This document shows, in pieces, positions 53,659 through 62,904 of a stretch of 64,000 nt of DNA; position 1 is the first letter of the stretch, and every line of letters starts with the position of its first letter. The stretch is from NCBI RefSeq assembly GCF_002240415.1, contig NZ_CP020028.1, positions 4,117,501-4,181,500 of the forward strand, read 5' to 3'. This stretch comes from Paenibacillus kribbensis (GTDB taxonomy: Bacteria; Bacillota; Bacilli; Paenibacillales; Paenibacillaceae). A program made the translations under genes and the position numbers. A model generated the notes under the pieces. The model searched no databases and was not told where the DNA came from. It was given only the letters and a program-made list of their open reading frames with translations.

Positions 53659-54171
53659 TCATGGCAAAAAGTAAAGATAAGCACTGATCGCTCCCGGAAT
53701 GACTGCGGTCATAAATGGAAACCTGAGATGCGCTTCTCTCCCGCTGGTCAGCGCCTTGCCGCTGCGAAACAGAAAAAATCCCCCCAAATTAAAAGCTACG
53801 CGCCGCAGTCTCATAATGGTTTCCCTCCGCCATAGCAAGATTCCGATACCAATAATACCTGCAAAAAAAATGGAATATAGAGCCGATTGCCACGCAAAAG
53901 CAGCACCTGTCCAGGCTCCAATTAGGCCAAATAGCTTCACATCTCCTGCACCAACAGCTCCTATCCAGTACAAAATCAGCATGAGGCCAAATCCGGTCCC
54001 AAGTCCAGCGGCAGCAAATACAAAACCATGCCAGCCTTCAAATACCGTATTGAACAGCAAACCTGCCACCATGCCGGGCATCGTAAGCTTATTAGGAATT
54101 TTCATACTCCGTAAATCGGTGACCAGCGCAATCGCCAGTAAAACTCCACATACAATATACATCCACGTCAA
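53659..54171 (-). CDS. tadV: Prepilin peptidase (CpaA/TadV family)
   Basis: The 170-residue membrane protein is the short A24-type peptidase without the N-terminal methylase. The two catalytic aspartates sit in VTDLRSMKIPNKL (about 19) and GAGDVKLFG (about 78). About five hydrophobic segments. It should cut the Flp pilin and the TadE-like pseudopilins encoded upstream, all of which carry a Gly/x4/Glu processing site. Start TTG with GGAGG five bases upstream. Confidence 0.9.
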   Translation of the reverse strand: MTWMYIVCGVLLAIALVTDLRSMKIPNKLTMPGMVAGLLFNTVFEGWHGFVFAAAGLGTGFGLMLILYWIGAVGAGDVKLFGLIGAWTGAAFAWQSALYSIFFAGIIGIGILLWRRETIMRLRRVAFNLGGFFLFRSGKALTSGREAHLRFPFMTAVIPGAISAYLYFLP

Positions 54172-54198
54172 TGTGACCTCCCCCTCCCCATCTATTGT

Positions 54199-55179
54199 CT
54201 ACTCCACGGAAAATGGAACCTCGATACGTTGTCCATCCTCTGTTTCAATCACAAAACTCCATTGACCGGGTGTCGTGTTGGTTCCCACAAACCAATTCCA
54301 TTCAATCATTCCCTCCGCATTAGCAGAGGTCCAGCCCAAATGCTGGGCCGTGCTTTGACCCGACTTGTAAAATACAGAAAGATTAGCACTCGTTCCGGGT
54401 TCAATTCTGGCTCTGATCAAATTGTACACACCCTTCACGGCAGGCTCTGGCTTGACAAGCAACTGTATGGAATGCTGTTCATCCTTATCATCTGCAGCAT
54501 CTCCTGTACCTGTTCCCTCGCCTGTGTCGCCGATCCAAAGGCGCTCCTCTGCCGCTGCCTGAAGCACAATGCTGCGATACAAAAATGGGACCTTCATCGG
54601 CAGTTCATAAGACAGCTCTACTCTAAAATAAGGGTCCTTGATACCTGTAAGAGAAGGCACATGAACACTCGTTACATGAATACGGTCATACTCCAGAACA
54701 CTTTCCTCCATAAAAGGCTTTAGCATCGGCTTCAGAACAGGATCAAGTGCTGCTTCCGTCAAGCGCCCCCGCAGCTCCTCCATCGGCTTTTGACCACCTT
54801 GCACAGCGCTTTCTAGCCAATCGCCAATCGGAGGCGGCAACTGCTCAGCGAATTTGCTTGCATATTCACTCACAGATAACCTGGGCCATTCATCCAGCGG
54901 TTCGCGGACGGCATCTATTTTCGTAGACGCCGCATCTACCGCCAGAGACACTGGGTAGATTTTAGCGGAAACCTGCTTAACCGCTTCTGAAGCGGTGGTC
55001 TGCAATGCCGTGGACACCAGCGTCATCTGAACCATATAAATGAGAAAAATAATAAAAAACAGAAATAACGGCAACACCAGCGACGCTTCTAAAACAATGC
55101 TTCCTTGTTCACACTGCTTCTGCCCATATATCCACTGTAGATCCCGATTAATAGGAAAAATGCGCTGTTTTCGTAACAT
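54199..55179 (-). CDS. TadE-like pseudopilin (326 aa)
   Basis: The N-terminus has a basic stretch, then EQG-SIVLEASLVLPLF: a prepilin site with Glu at +5 followed by a hydrophobic helix (about residues 32-58). The remainder is extracytoplasmic, with a distinct C-terminal beta-rich domain (about 225-326) that resembles an Ig-like fold. The gene overlaps the DUF5702-like gene by about 32 bases; the start ATG 55179 follows AAGGGA. It is probably a minor pilin or tip/adhesin component. Confidence 0.82.
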   Translation of the reverse strand: MLRKQRIFPINRDLQWIYGQKQCEQGSIVLEASLVLPLFLFFIIFLIYMVQMTLVSTALQTTASEAVKQVSAKIYPVSLAVDAASTKIDAVREPLDEWPRLSVSEYASKFAEQLPPPIGDWLESAVQGGQKPMEELRGRLTEAALDPVLKPMLKPFMEESVLEYDRIHVTSVHVPSLTGIKDPYFRVELSYELPMKVPFLYRSIVLQAAAEERLWIGDTGEGTGTGDAADDKDEQHSIQLLVKPEPAVKGVYNLIRARIEPGTSANLSVFYKSGQSTAQHLGWTSANAEGMIEWNWFVGTNTTPGQWSFVIETEDGQRIEVPFSVE

Positions 55180-57364
55180 AGTACACACTTCCCTTAATAC
55201 TCTCGCCTTCCTTAGAGGCAGTTCCGAGCATCCTCATTACCCCAGGTAAAAACCACAGCCGCATCCCGTTCTTGACCTCACCCTCTGCATACGTTGGCCG
55301 CTCAGCAGGATTGACATCTGTATTCAGGCGGATCAGAGCAAGCATACGGGACATCTTTCGTTCATTATTGCTATGAAGCATCAGAAACAATCGCAAATGA
55401 TCCTTGTACGTCATTCGAAATTTCAGAAAATCAGACAAAGGCACATACCCCTTTTGCGCCAGCATAATCATATCTTCAATCGCCTTTTCTACCCCGTATA
55501 ACAAAGCCGCCGCCAAAACGACCAATGGATTTCCCTTTGAGCTATTTTTAACTAGTCCCTCCATCGTACGTATGGCAAGTCTCATAGCGAAAATTTCACC
55601 ATAAGCGGATGCCAGATTACCCGTTGGATTATGGAACCCGTACAGGATGTACTCAACCTCCTGATTACTCACCTCCAGTTGATCTCCCAAAACCTGCGCC
55701 GCATTACCCACATTTGCACCTGATCCAGCCAAACTGCCAAATCGGCTAAAATCCACATGATGAAAGTAAGAAAGCGCATATTCGTTCTGGTAAAATTCAT
55801 CCCCCAGTTGAGTCAGCAAACCGGATGCAGCTCCATACAAACCATCCATACTATCCATGGAGGCTCCCGCTGCATCATAGGTGTCATAGGATAAATCAGC
55901 GGTTACAGATGAACCGGATGTAGACTGATTAAATGCAATGCTTTCACTGTAATACTGCTCCAGCTTTTGGAACTGTTCTGCACTTTGTTTACCTTTGGAA
56001 AGTACCTCAATGATCCGATAAGCTTGCTTGAGCTTGTTTTTCGCCTCTTTTTCCATTTTCTTGCGTTCTTTGTCAGGTCCTCGTCGCGTGTCCAGTATTC
56101 TGGCTTCGCTGTCGAGTACATTGGTGGCTCCCGACCAGAGATACGCATTCAAGTATTTGTCCATCTCCTTAAGCGCTGAGGCGACTTCCTGCTTGAGCAT
56201 ATCTGCATTCAGAAATGGGTCTGTATAAAAGGATAACGTGCGCATCATTGCCGTTAGTCTGCTGTTAACTGTATTTATAGCAGTTCGTTGCTTCTCGATT
56301 TCTACTTCCCATTGTTCAAATTCCTTATCGGGAATCAACAGATCCTCTGCCTTTTGCCGGGCGCTTCCTACTGAGGGATCGGCGTTGGAGCCTCCTCCGC
56401 TTGGAGTAGGTGCAGCAGAAACCTCATCGTAGCCTGCATTAGCCGCTCTCTGCTTATACTGCACAATGACTTTGCGCATCTCTTCATTAATCTGCCGAGC
56501 CTCATTTAACGGCTCTTTGGCTTCCATAAGCAGCTTATCATGCTCTTCTCCAGCCTGAACCATGGCCTGACGAAGGCGGTCAAGCGCTGGTCTCGCCCTT
56601 CTTGAATATTTCTCCATCTGCATGATTTTAACGTCATCCACACTTTTCTGATTATCCTCATATACATGCACGTAGTGCTTATATTGTGCAGCAATATCAG
56701 CTACAACCTCGAGCGGGTCCCAAATATACTGATTGGGTATATATACGCCCTGCTGCTTAATAATCCGTTTGCGAACCTCTTCCATATGAGCTCCAGCCTC
56801 ACGCTGCTTCGCCAGCATATCATCCAGCTTGGCCTCGCGTTGGTCATACAGCTTTTGCAGCCGTTTCAGCAAATCAACCGTATGAGAAGCCTCCTTCATA
56901 TTTTGAGAGAGCGGCTTCAGCTTTTCGAGCACCTCAAACGTAAAATCGACAGGCGCTTTATACTTCATCTCTTCACGTATCTGCTCATTAAATATGGAAT
57001 ATTTACCAAGCTCCCTTTCCATTTGCAGAGAACTCGAATCCAGCTTTGTATTCATAAGCGGCAGCGTTTCCGCACGTGTTGTACGCTTGGCGCTGTCATT
57101 CAACACTTTGACCATGATTTGTTGTCCGTCGCTTTCACCATAAGCAAACAGCCCGTACTCCTGTTGCAATACCGGATCATAAGCAGACATCACTGAACGC
57201 ACCGCCGCATGAGTCAGACGCTCGGTTTGCACATGCAGGGCAGCAATTCTTGCATAATCAATAAAGACAGCAATAAAGCCAAACATGACAGCCAAAATCA
57301 AAATTAAGAAGACCGTGACAGCACCTAACTCCCTATCCCTTGTATTACGTCCCTTTCCAAACAC
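55148..57364 (-). CDS. Large Tad-operon protein, DUF5702-like (738 aa)
   Basis: The start GTG at 57364 has GGAGG six bases upstream. The N-terminus RELG-AVTVFLILILAVM forms one membrane helix (about 13-36) with a Gly but without the Glu+5 of pilins. A long extracytoplasmic region follows, rich in charged coiled-coil segments (about 110-300 and 330-480), a Ser/Gly/Asp-rich stretch near 315-335, and a C-terminal globular part. DUF5702 proteins are typical of Firmicute Tad loci and take the place of TadG. The role is probably structural on the cell surface. Confidence 0.82.
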   Translation of the reverse strand: MFGKGRNTRDRELGAVTVFLILILAVMFGFIAVFIDYARIAALHVQTERLTHAAVRSVMSAYDPVLQQEYGLFAYGESDGQQIMVKVLNDSAKRTTRAETLPLMNTKLDSSSLQMERELGKYSIFNEQIREEMKYKAPVDFTFEVLEKLKPLSQNMKEASHTVDLLKRLQKLYDQREAKLDDMLAKQREAGAHMEEVRKRIIKQQGVYIPNQYIWDPLEVVADIAAQYKHYVHVYEDNQKSVDDVKIMQMEKYSRRARPALDRLRQAMVQAGEEHDKLLMEAKEPLNEARQINEEMRKVIVQYKQRAANAGYDEVSAAPTPSGGGSNADPSVGSARQKAEDLLIPDKEFEQWEVEIEKQRTAINTVNSRLTAMMRTLSFYTDPFLNADMLKQEVASALKEMDKYLNAYLWSGATNVLDSEARILDTRRGPDKERKKMEKEAKNKLKQAYRIIEVLSKGKQSAEQFQKLEQYYSESIAFNQSTSGSSVTADLSYDTYDAAGASMDSMDGLYGAASGLLTQLGDEFYQNEYALSYFHHVDFSRFGSLAGSGANVGNAAQVLGDQLEVSNQEVEYILYGFHNPTGNLASAYGEIFAMRLAIRTMEGLVKNSSKGNPLVVLAAALLYGVEKAIEDMIMLAQKGYVPLSDFLKFRMTYKDHLRLFLMLHSNNERKMSRMLALIRLNTDVNPAERPTYAEGEVKNGMRLWFLPGVMRMLGTASKEGESIKGSVYYVTKTAHFSY

Positions 57365-57424
57365 CCGCTTCCTCCTTTCCAGTCCATTCCCGTTCCTTAC
57401 CTACCATTCATTACCTATCATTCC

Positions 57425-58093
57425 TTACTTACCGTTCTGACCATATTGCATCAACACTTGTCCCACGCCCGCCGGATCTACTTTTTCGCCTGAGCCTCTG
57501 CCCATAAACTTCGCACCGTAATACCGGACCAGTTCCACCGTACGGATCCATTCCACAGGCTCAACCACACCCGCGCTCATTTTCCCTTGTAAATCCGTCT
57601 GGTCCAGAAACTGATTCAACAAAGGCACTTTCACGATCCTATTCAGCTCCGTTGTCACCTTGCGGTGAACCAGACTGTTCTCATATGTCATCTGTCCCTG
57701 CATACCCGCAGGTATTCTGCTTTCGGCATTAGACAGCTTTTGAACGGGCAATGAGCCTGCCACACTGCCGTCAGGCACCTGTACACTTTCCAGATGATTA
57801 GCTCCGGCCCAGCCAAACAAAGCACCCAGCATGACATCATCCTTCAAACGCCAATAAAGCGAATCCCGTTGTCCTTGCGTAAAAGCTCCTGTACGCGGGT
57901 CCCTGAAGCTGTTATCCCAACTGTAGGCAGCTCTTTCCGAAGCGGTAGAAGCGACCTGCACCAATATAGATTTTTGATATATGTACAGGCAGAAAAATAA
58001 CATCACAAAAATAATCAGCAACAGAACGGGAAAGACGAGGGACGCTTCTAATGAGAAGCTCCCGTCCTCTTTTTGTACCAATTTGCGCAGCAT
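57425..58093 (-). CDS. TadE-like pseudopilin (222 aa)
   Basis: EDG-SFSLEASLVFPVLLLIIF gives a prepilin cleavage site with Glu at +5 and a hydrophobic helix (about 11-36), after which comes an extracytoplasmic domain of about 180 residues. It starts at the ATG overlapping the flp stop (TAATG), so the two are coupled. TadE/TadF pseudopilins assist Flp pilus assembly. Confidence 0.87.
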   Translation of the reverse strand: MLRKLVQKEDGSFSLEASLVFPVLLLIIFVMLFFCLYIYQKSILVQVASTASERAAYSWDNSFRDPRTGAFTQGQRDSLYWRLKDDVMLGALFGWAGANHLESVQVPDGSVAGSLPVQKLSNAESRIPAGMQGQMTYENSLVHRKVTTELNRIVKVPLLNQFLDQTDLQGKMSAGVVEPVEWIRTVELVRYYGAKFMGRGSGEKVDPAGVGQVLMQYGQNGK

Positions 58094-58284
58094 TATGAAT
58101 CCATAAAATCGTTACTTTTTTTATCCGCCTTTTTCAGCAAACCTTCTACAATCTTCTTAATCTGATCCTTGAAAATAATGGCCACTGCAATCAGAATTGC
58201 AATGATCAGAATCATTTCCAACGTACCCAGACCGTCCTCCTCCTTGTACAATTTACGGATACCGCTTGTTGCTAATGTCAACAT
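58093..58284 (-). CDS. flp: Flp-type major pilin (63 aa)
   Basis: The short leader ends in EEDG, followed by LGTLEMILIIAILIAVAIIF: cleavage after Gly puts Glu at +5 and leaves a hydrophobic helix of about 20 residues and a charged C-terminus (DQIKKIVEGLLKKADKK). This is the Flp1-like family found in Gram-positive Tad loci. GGAGG lies nine bases before the ATG. It is the likely main filament subunit. Confidence 0.9.
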   Translation of the reverse strand: MLTLATSGIRKLYKEEDGLGTLEMILIIAILIAVAIIFKDQIKKIVEGLLKKADKKSNDFMDS

Positions 58285-58297
58285 CGTTTCATTCCTC

Positions 58298-59176
58298 CTA
58301 CATATTCATCATCATTAAAGCAGGAGCACCCACCAGCACGATAACCGTCAGCAAAATCAGCGCCATCGGAAATACCAGCTTAGATGAAGCCTGCTCTCCT
58401 CTTGTCCGGCTAATCGAAGTCCGCTTGCCCCATAACGTCTGGGACAGCTCACGTAACGCCATCACGAAATCGCTCCCGCCACGTCTCATATTCAGCAATA
58501 CCGTTGTCGTAAATACCGTCACTTCCTGAATACCGCAGCGTTTGCTTAAATGCTCAAATGCCTGTTGAAAGGAATATCCGCTTTCCCATTCCCCCACGGT
58601 CTGCCGCAATTCCCGATACAACGGATGTACCGTATCGGCCCCTTTGCGCTCCACACAATGAAGCAATGCCCGTTGTACCGTCTCGCCTGCACCAACCAAA
58701 AGCATCATTTTACTCAACAGTTCAGGCAATTCCAATAGAATTTGCTGATCCCGTTGCTGTACTTTCCCATGCAAATCCTTGGTCAGCGCGACTGGAACCA
58801 GAACACCCAGTCCCAAACCAAGCACCAGCCCGGTTGCATCTCCGCCCATGATCAGCGATATTAAAGCTCCACCAGCAACCATCATATATCCGTAGCAGAG
58901 CATTTCTGCCAGAAAAAGTATCGTTTTTTCTCCGCTGTTCTGCATACCATACAGCTTTTGCACCGAACGCTGGAGCTTGAACATCAGCACAGGCAGCCTA
59001 TGAGTGACACGCGAAACATGAATTAGGTGTACAAAAGGAACCGAAAGTCTATGCAGCCGCAGTCCTTCCAGCTTCATACAGCGAAAATGTGCATACTGAG
59101 CATCATGCATCCGGTTCAGCACCACCCAACCGCCCACTTGCAGAACCAGCATGACCAGACAAACCAACATCACCAT
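58298..59176 (-). CDS. tadC: Tad secretion inner-membrane platform protein TadC
   Basis: I use ATG 59176 (GGAG eight bases upstream). The 292 residues have an N-terminal membrane helix, a cytoplasmic T2SSF-type region (about 150-245, with LLELPELLSKMMLLVGAGETVQRAL in parts) and C-terminal helices. It pairs with TadB to form the assembly platform. The gene follows tadB after 12 bases. Confidence 0.9.
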   Translation of the reverse strand: MVMLVCLVMLVLQVGGWVVLNRMHDAQYAHFRCMKLEGLRLHRLSVPFVHLIHVSRVTHRLPVLMFKLQRSVQKLYGMQNSGEKTILFLAEMLCYGYMMVAGGALISLIMGGDATGLVLGLGLGVLVPVALTKDLHGKVQQRDQQILLELPELLSKMMLLVGAGETVQRALLHCVERKGADTVHPLYRELRQTVGEWESGYSFQQAFEHLSKRCGIQEVTVFTTTVLLNMRRGGSDFVMALRELSQTLWGKRTSISRTRGEQASSKLVFPMALILLTVIVLVGAPALMMMNM

Positions 59177-59188
59177 ATCTAGCACTCC

Positions 59189-59986
59189 TTATACTTCAAT
59201 CTTCATAATGTGGTTGATCCACGCGAGACAGCCTCCAAGCACCAGTAGACAAAGGGTGGACAGAATCATCCCTGTACCGCTGTATAAAGGCATCATGTAG
59301 TCTCCTGCAGTCATTGTCATAAACAGTACAAACAAAAAAGGAGCAGCAAACATAACTCTTGATTCAAAACGTTTTTGCGCAATCATCACACTGATTTCTT
59401 GTTGAATTTCCAGCTTCTCCCCTATGACACTTGAAGTTCTTCGTACGACCTCCACCAGATCACCTCCGGTTCGCTTGCAGGCCGCAAATACATCTGCAAA
59501 ATTCGTAATATCCTCCATCTGAGCCCGACGGGCCAAATCCTGCAAAGCGGTCTCCACGGGCTGTCCGATTTCGAGACAGGCTGTAATAATGTTAAATTCA
59601 AAAATCAGATCATGATCTCCATCCGGACTAAGCAAACGCAAATCCTCCACAGCCTCGCGAAAACCATTCTCTACCGACCTCCCCGCCGAAAGAGAAGACG
59701 AGAGTGAATATAAAGCCTGTTTGAATTGGATGCTCAGAGCAGACCTGCGTCGTTGCAGCAAAAATTGCCTGTAATAACGAGGCATTGCCAGAGCTCCGGC
59801 AGCACACAGCAACGATAAAATCCATTGGTGATAAAATAGATAGCCGATCATTGCAAATAGCACACCACTGAAGAGAATGCACATACTTTTTTGCGTTGTC
59901 GTTAATGTATATACCGTATAATCAGGCAGAGAAGGGGCCTGACGGGATGCTTGCTCCGGCTTCACAGCCACTTTTCCTGTCTTCAT
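59189..59986 (-). CDS. tadB: Tad secretion inner-membrane platform protein TadB
   Basis: The 265 residues include two membrane helices near 35-80, a T2SSF domain (about 95-215, with ALYSLSSSLSAGRSVENGF and ACKRTGGDLVEVVRRTS) and two C-terminal helices. The gene overlaps tadA in an ATGA arrangement, with GGGGGGAAG as ribosome site. It forms the membrane platform with TadC. Confidence 0.92.
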   Translation of the reverse strand: MKTGKVAVKPEQASRQAPSLPDYTVYTLTTTQKSMCILFSGVLFAMIGYLFYHQWILSLLCAAGALAMPRYYRQFLLQRRRSALSIQFKQALYSLSSSLSAGRSVENGFREAVEDLRLLSPDGDHDLIFEFNIITACLEIGQPVETALQDLARRAQMEDITNFADVFAACKRTGGDLVEVVRRTSSVIGEKLEIQQEISVMIAQKRFESRVMFAAPFLFVLFMTMTAGDYMMPLYSGTGMILSTLCLLVLGGCLAWINHIMKIEV

Positions 59987-61236
59987 ACCGATGCTTCCCC
60001 CCTGTGCCAGCTTTCCGGCTTTATTCCGGCCATTTGCAGCTTTAACGTATGATGCAGACCTTCACCACAGCGTTCCAGCGCCCCTATGATTCTCCCGTTA
60101 CTTTCTCCGCGTTCCTGAAAACGATAGAGCGGATTAAGCGTCACCTGACCATTTTCAAAGCCAATGACTTCGCTAATTTCCAGTACCCGTCTGGATTTGT
60201 CACGCAGCCGTGACAGATGCACGAATATATCAATAGCCGAACTGATCTGCTGCCGGACTACACCCAGCGGAAGATCGGCCCCGCCGAGCACCATCGTCTC
60301 CAGTCTGCTGACCATGTCACGGATATTATTCGCGTGGCCGGTGGACAAGCTTCCATCGTGTCCCGTGTTCATCGCTTGCAGCATATCCAACGCCTCACTC
60401 CCCCTGACCTCACCTACTACAATCCGGTTGGGTCGCATACGCAAGGAGGAACGAATCAGCTCACGAATCGTAATTTCCCCCTTGCCCTCGGTGTTCGCGT
60501 TCCGTGTTTCCATAGAAACGAGGTTAGGGACGGTCACAATTTGCAGCTCTGCCGAGTCTTCAATCGTAATAATCCGTTCGGACGGTGGGATACACTGGGA
60601 TAACGCATTCAAAAAGGTTGTTTTCCCGGAACCCGTTCCTCCGCTTATAAAAATATTGTATTTGCTGCGTACCAGGTCCTTGAGCATCGCGGCGGCTTCC
60701 TCATCCAACGCGCCTCTTCGTATCAAGTCCTCCATCGTCATGGGCCGTTCGGGAAACTTCCGTATTGTCATTGTTGGCCCCTTGAGGGCGACTGGCGGCA
60801 GCACAATATTGACGCGTGATCCATCCTTTAGACGGGCATCCACAATCGGCGAAGCCTCATTCACAATTCGGTTCACCCCGGCTACAATTGTCTGGATCAG
60901 ATCCTCCAGTCGCTCTCGGGACTCAAATTGATCGGGCACCTGAATCACCTCACCTGCCCGCTCCACAAAAATTTCCCGGTGACTGTTGATCATAATTTCC
61001 GTAACTGTCGGGTCATCGATCAATGGCTGGAGCACATCCAGCCCACGGAACGAATGAAAAATTTTACGGACAAGTGCATGCTTCTCTCGGGAAGTTAAGC
61101 CTGTCAGCTCTGTATCGTATAAAATTCGATTTTCAATATGCCGGACCAAATCCGCATCGTCTACCGAAGACGTCACATCCAGCCCGCTTCGGATATCCGC
61201 TCGCAGTGCCTTAAAATGCTTCTCATTTATGCTCAT
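59983..61236 (-). CDS. tadA: Tad pilus assembly ATPase TadA/CpaF
   Basis: The 417-residue type II/IV secretion ATPase shows Walker A ISGGTGSGKTTFLNAL (about 200), ITIEDSAELQ (Asp box), the Walker B region IVVGEVRGSEALDMLQAMNTGH and the His box SLSTGHANN. It powers Flp pilus assembly from the cytoplasm. The gene lies 18 bases after tadZ. Confidence 0.95.
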   Translation of the reverse strand: MSINEKHFKALRADIRSGLDVTSSVDDADLVRHIENRILYDTELTGLTSREKHALVRKIFHSFRGLDVLQPLIDDPTVTEIMINSHREIFVERAGEVIQVPDQFESRERLEDLIQTIVAGVNRIVNEASPIVDARLKDGSRVNIVLPPVALKGPTMTIRKFPERPMTMEDLIRRGALDEEAAAMLKDLVRSKYNIFISGGTGSGKTTFLNALSQCIPPSERIITIEDSAELQIVTVPNLVSMETRNANTEGKGEITIRELIRSSLRMRPNRIVVGEVRGSEALDMLQAMNTGHDGSLSTGHANNIRDMVSRLETMVLGGADLPLGVVRQQISSAIDIFVHLSRLRDKSRRVLEISEVIGFENGQVTLNPLYRFQERGESNGRIIGALERCGEGLHHTLKLQMAGIKPESWHRGEASV

Positions 61237-61254
61237 CAGCCCCTTTCCCCCCTT

Positions 61255-62412
61255 TTAAGACCAAGCGGCAGGCGACTGTGCTGCACTCTCCACATTCAGC
61301 AGCTTGCGACACAGATGGCGGATTTCCCGCTGATAAATCGGTGAACTAAGCAGCAATTCACGATGCTGCATCTGTTTCCATGAAGGAATATACGGCAGTG
61401 CTCCGTTCAGGTCCATGAAGTCTCGAGGTAACGAGTTAATCATCGTTCCCATATAACGGTTCACCACAAAGTTCGTTTTGGACAGCATGGCTTCAAACCC
61501 TTCGGGCTGTGTTAACTCCAGAACATCCAGCCACAGGCCGCATTTATGCATGCTCATTAAATCGTCAGCCAGCAGCCAGATCAACTTATGACTAGCTTCT
61601 AGCACAGCTTGAGCCCGGTCACCATTTTCGGATTCGCTATCTACGATCACTACATCATACTGTCCGCTCTCGGCAATCGTCCGAATTAGCTGCACTGCTT
61701 CACCACAGGTCATATCTATTAGCTCCTTGCGATTATAGACAGGCTGAAAAGTATCGGCCTGAATTTCAGGGCGATGCACACAATAGGAAGCTACGGAAAA
61801 GGGAATGCCGTCACTCTCCGTCGCCTTGAGGTCATATAGCAGCCTGGACAGCCCTCCTCCTTCTGTGCTGTTAGAACTGCCTGAACCCGTGAACAACGAG
61901 CTTGAATCCACCGTTTCCAGATTCAAATAAAATACGGAATACCCCTCATTCCCCAACTGCTTGGACATATTGAGCGCAGCTGTTGTCTTGCCCAACCCGC
62001 CGGAAGCCGCCATCATGCCGACAATGATTCCGCCTTCCCGACTGTTTACACTTTGTCGACTGCCCGACCGCTGTCTTGCCATTTCCAAAATAGAACCTAC
62101 CAGCTCGGATAAAGGCTGGTATTTCAATAACGGTTGTCCGTATTGGCTTACTTCTTCACCCTCATGTAATGCCAAGCAAGGAATATCGGCAGCTTCCCGA
62201 TCTGTCCACAGACTCAAAAAAGCCGCTTCACCCACCACAATATCCGGTCTTTTCATCCCGTTCGTTTCCATCATGTATTGACGAAATGCTTCCGGCTGCG
62301 AAAATGCCGTTATCCTCAGCCTTCTGGCGTACTCGCTTCCGTGTACATAATTCAGCAGCGGCTCAATATATTCCCGGCCTGCTACAGCCAATACCACTTT
62401 TACCGGAATCAT
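61255..62412 (-). CDS. tadZ: TadZ/CpaE-like ATPase
   Basis: I place the start at ATG 62412 with AAAGGGG nine bases upstream; earlier in-frame ATGs lie inside or near the terminator hairpin. The 385 residues have an N-terminal receiver-like atypical domain (about 1-125) and a MinD/ParA-type domain with deviant Walker A MMAASGGLGKTTAALN (about 137) and VVIVDSESENGD. TadZ localises the Tad machinery. It is the first gene of the operon, behind an attenuator-like leader. Confidence 0.88.
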   Translation of the reverse strand: MIPVKVVLAVAGREYIEPLLNYVHGSEYARRLRITAFSQPEAFRQYMMETNGMKRPDIVVGEAAFLSLWTDREAADIPCLALHEGEEVSQYGQPLLKYQPLSELVGSILEMARQRSGSRQSVNSREGGIIVGMMAASGGLGKTTAALNMSKQLGNEGYSVFYLNLETVDSSSLFTGSGSSNSTEGGGLSRLLYDLKATESDGIPFSVASYCVHRPEIQADTFQPVYNRKELIDMTCGEAVQLIRTIAESGQYDVVIVDSESENGDRAQAVLEASHKLIWLLADDLMSMHKCGLWLDVLELTQPEGFEAMLSKTNFVVNRYMGTMINSLPRDFMDLNGALPYIPSWKQMQHRELLLSSPIYQREIRHLCRKLLNVESAAQSPAAWS

Positions 62413-62443
62413 GATCCCCATCCCCTTTCCAACACAACAACGC

Positions 62444-62494
62444 AAAAAAGCACCGTTCATCAAGCCGTACATACATACGGTTGGTGAACGGTGC
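62444..62494 (-). terminator. Terminator hairpin in the leader of the Tad operon
   Basis: On the minus strand a stem of about 20 bases with GCACCGTTCA / TGAACGGTGC as base is followed by six Ts, ending only about 32 bases before the tadZ start. The promoter candidate lies upstream of it, so it acts inside the leader transcript. Confidence 0.85.
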
Positions 62495-62522
62495 TTCCGT
62501 CACGTGCAAACTATTTATTGGT

Positions 62523-62551
62523 AGAATAGCATAGCACTTATTTTAGAGCAA
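62523..62551 (-). promoter_or_regulatory. Sigma-A promoter of the Tad operon
   Basis: TTGCTC, 17 bases, TATTCT on the minus strand. The leader to tadZ would be about 105 bases and includes the terminator hairpin. Confidence 0.65.
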
Positions 62552-62592
62552 GTATTTTTTATGCAAATATGATTCCATATTCTATTAGGAGC

Positions 62593-62617
62593 AAAAGGCA
62601 GGGATATAATCCCCGCC
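62593..62617 (-). terminator. Terminator of the His-rich gene
   Basis: GGCGGGGAT pairs with ATCCCTGCC, followed by TTTTGC on the minus strand. Confidence 0.75.
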
Positions 62618-62633
62618 TCCCGCTACCTTTATC

Positions 62634-62831
62634 TTACCAGAATTTGTGGTGATGACGATGACATTCATGATGACGATGATGACGATGTTTCCGATGATGA
62701 TGATGTTTTTTCACAAAAAAGTCTTCATGAAACCGATGATGTTTTCTAGGTTTAAACTTAATGATAGTCACCTTAATAATCTTCTTAGTAACGTGTTTTC
62801 TTGGCTTACGAACATGACAATGTCTAAACAT
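62634..62831 (-). CDS. Histidine/lysine-rich small protein (65 aa)
   Basis: GGAGG lies about ten bases before the ATG, and a terminator follows the TAA-equivalent end, so this is a complete transcription unit. About 19 of 65 residues are His, 12 Lys and 9 Arg, with two Cys, and the C-terminal half is almost entirely His/Arg/Lys with HHHH and HRHHRHH runs. No signal peptide or membrane helix. It could bind metals or polyanions, or be a spore-associated peptide: a CATA-3-TA motif like a sigma-K -10 box lies upstream at 62864-62872. I do not recognise a family. Confidence 0.75.
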   Translation of the reverse strand: MFRHCHVRKPRKHVTKKIIKVTIIKFKPRKHHRFHEDFFVKKHHHHRKHRHHRHHECHRHHHKFW

Positions 62832-62904
62832 TTTTAATTCGCCTCCATTTCTTTGAGATAGAATATACTATGGAAGCATTGAACAACCGGAAACTAACAT
62901 ATGA

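Noticed and set aside
62646..62837. Plus-strand Met-rich 63-codon frame
   Set aside because: It is the antisense of the His-rich gene; CAT-rich codons read backwards give ATG. The minus strand has GGAGG and a terminator, the plus strand has neither.
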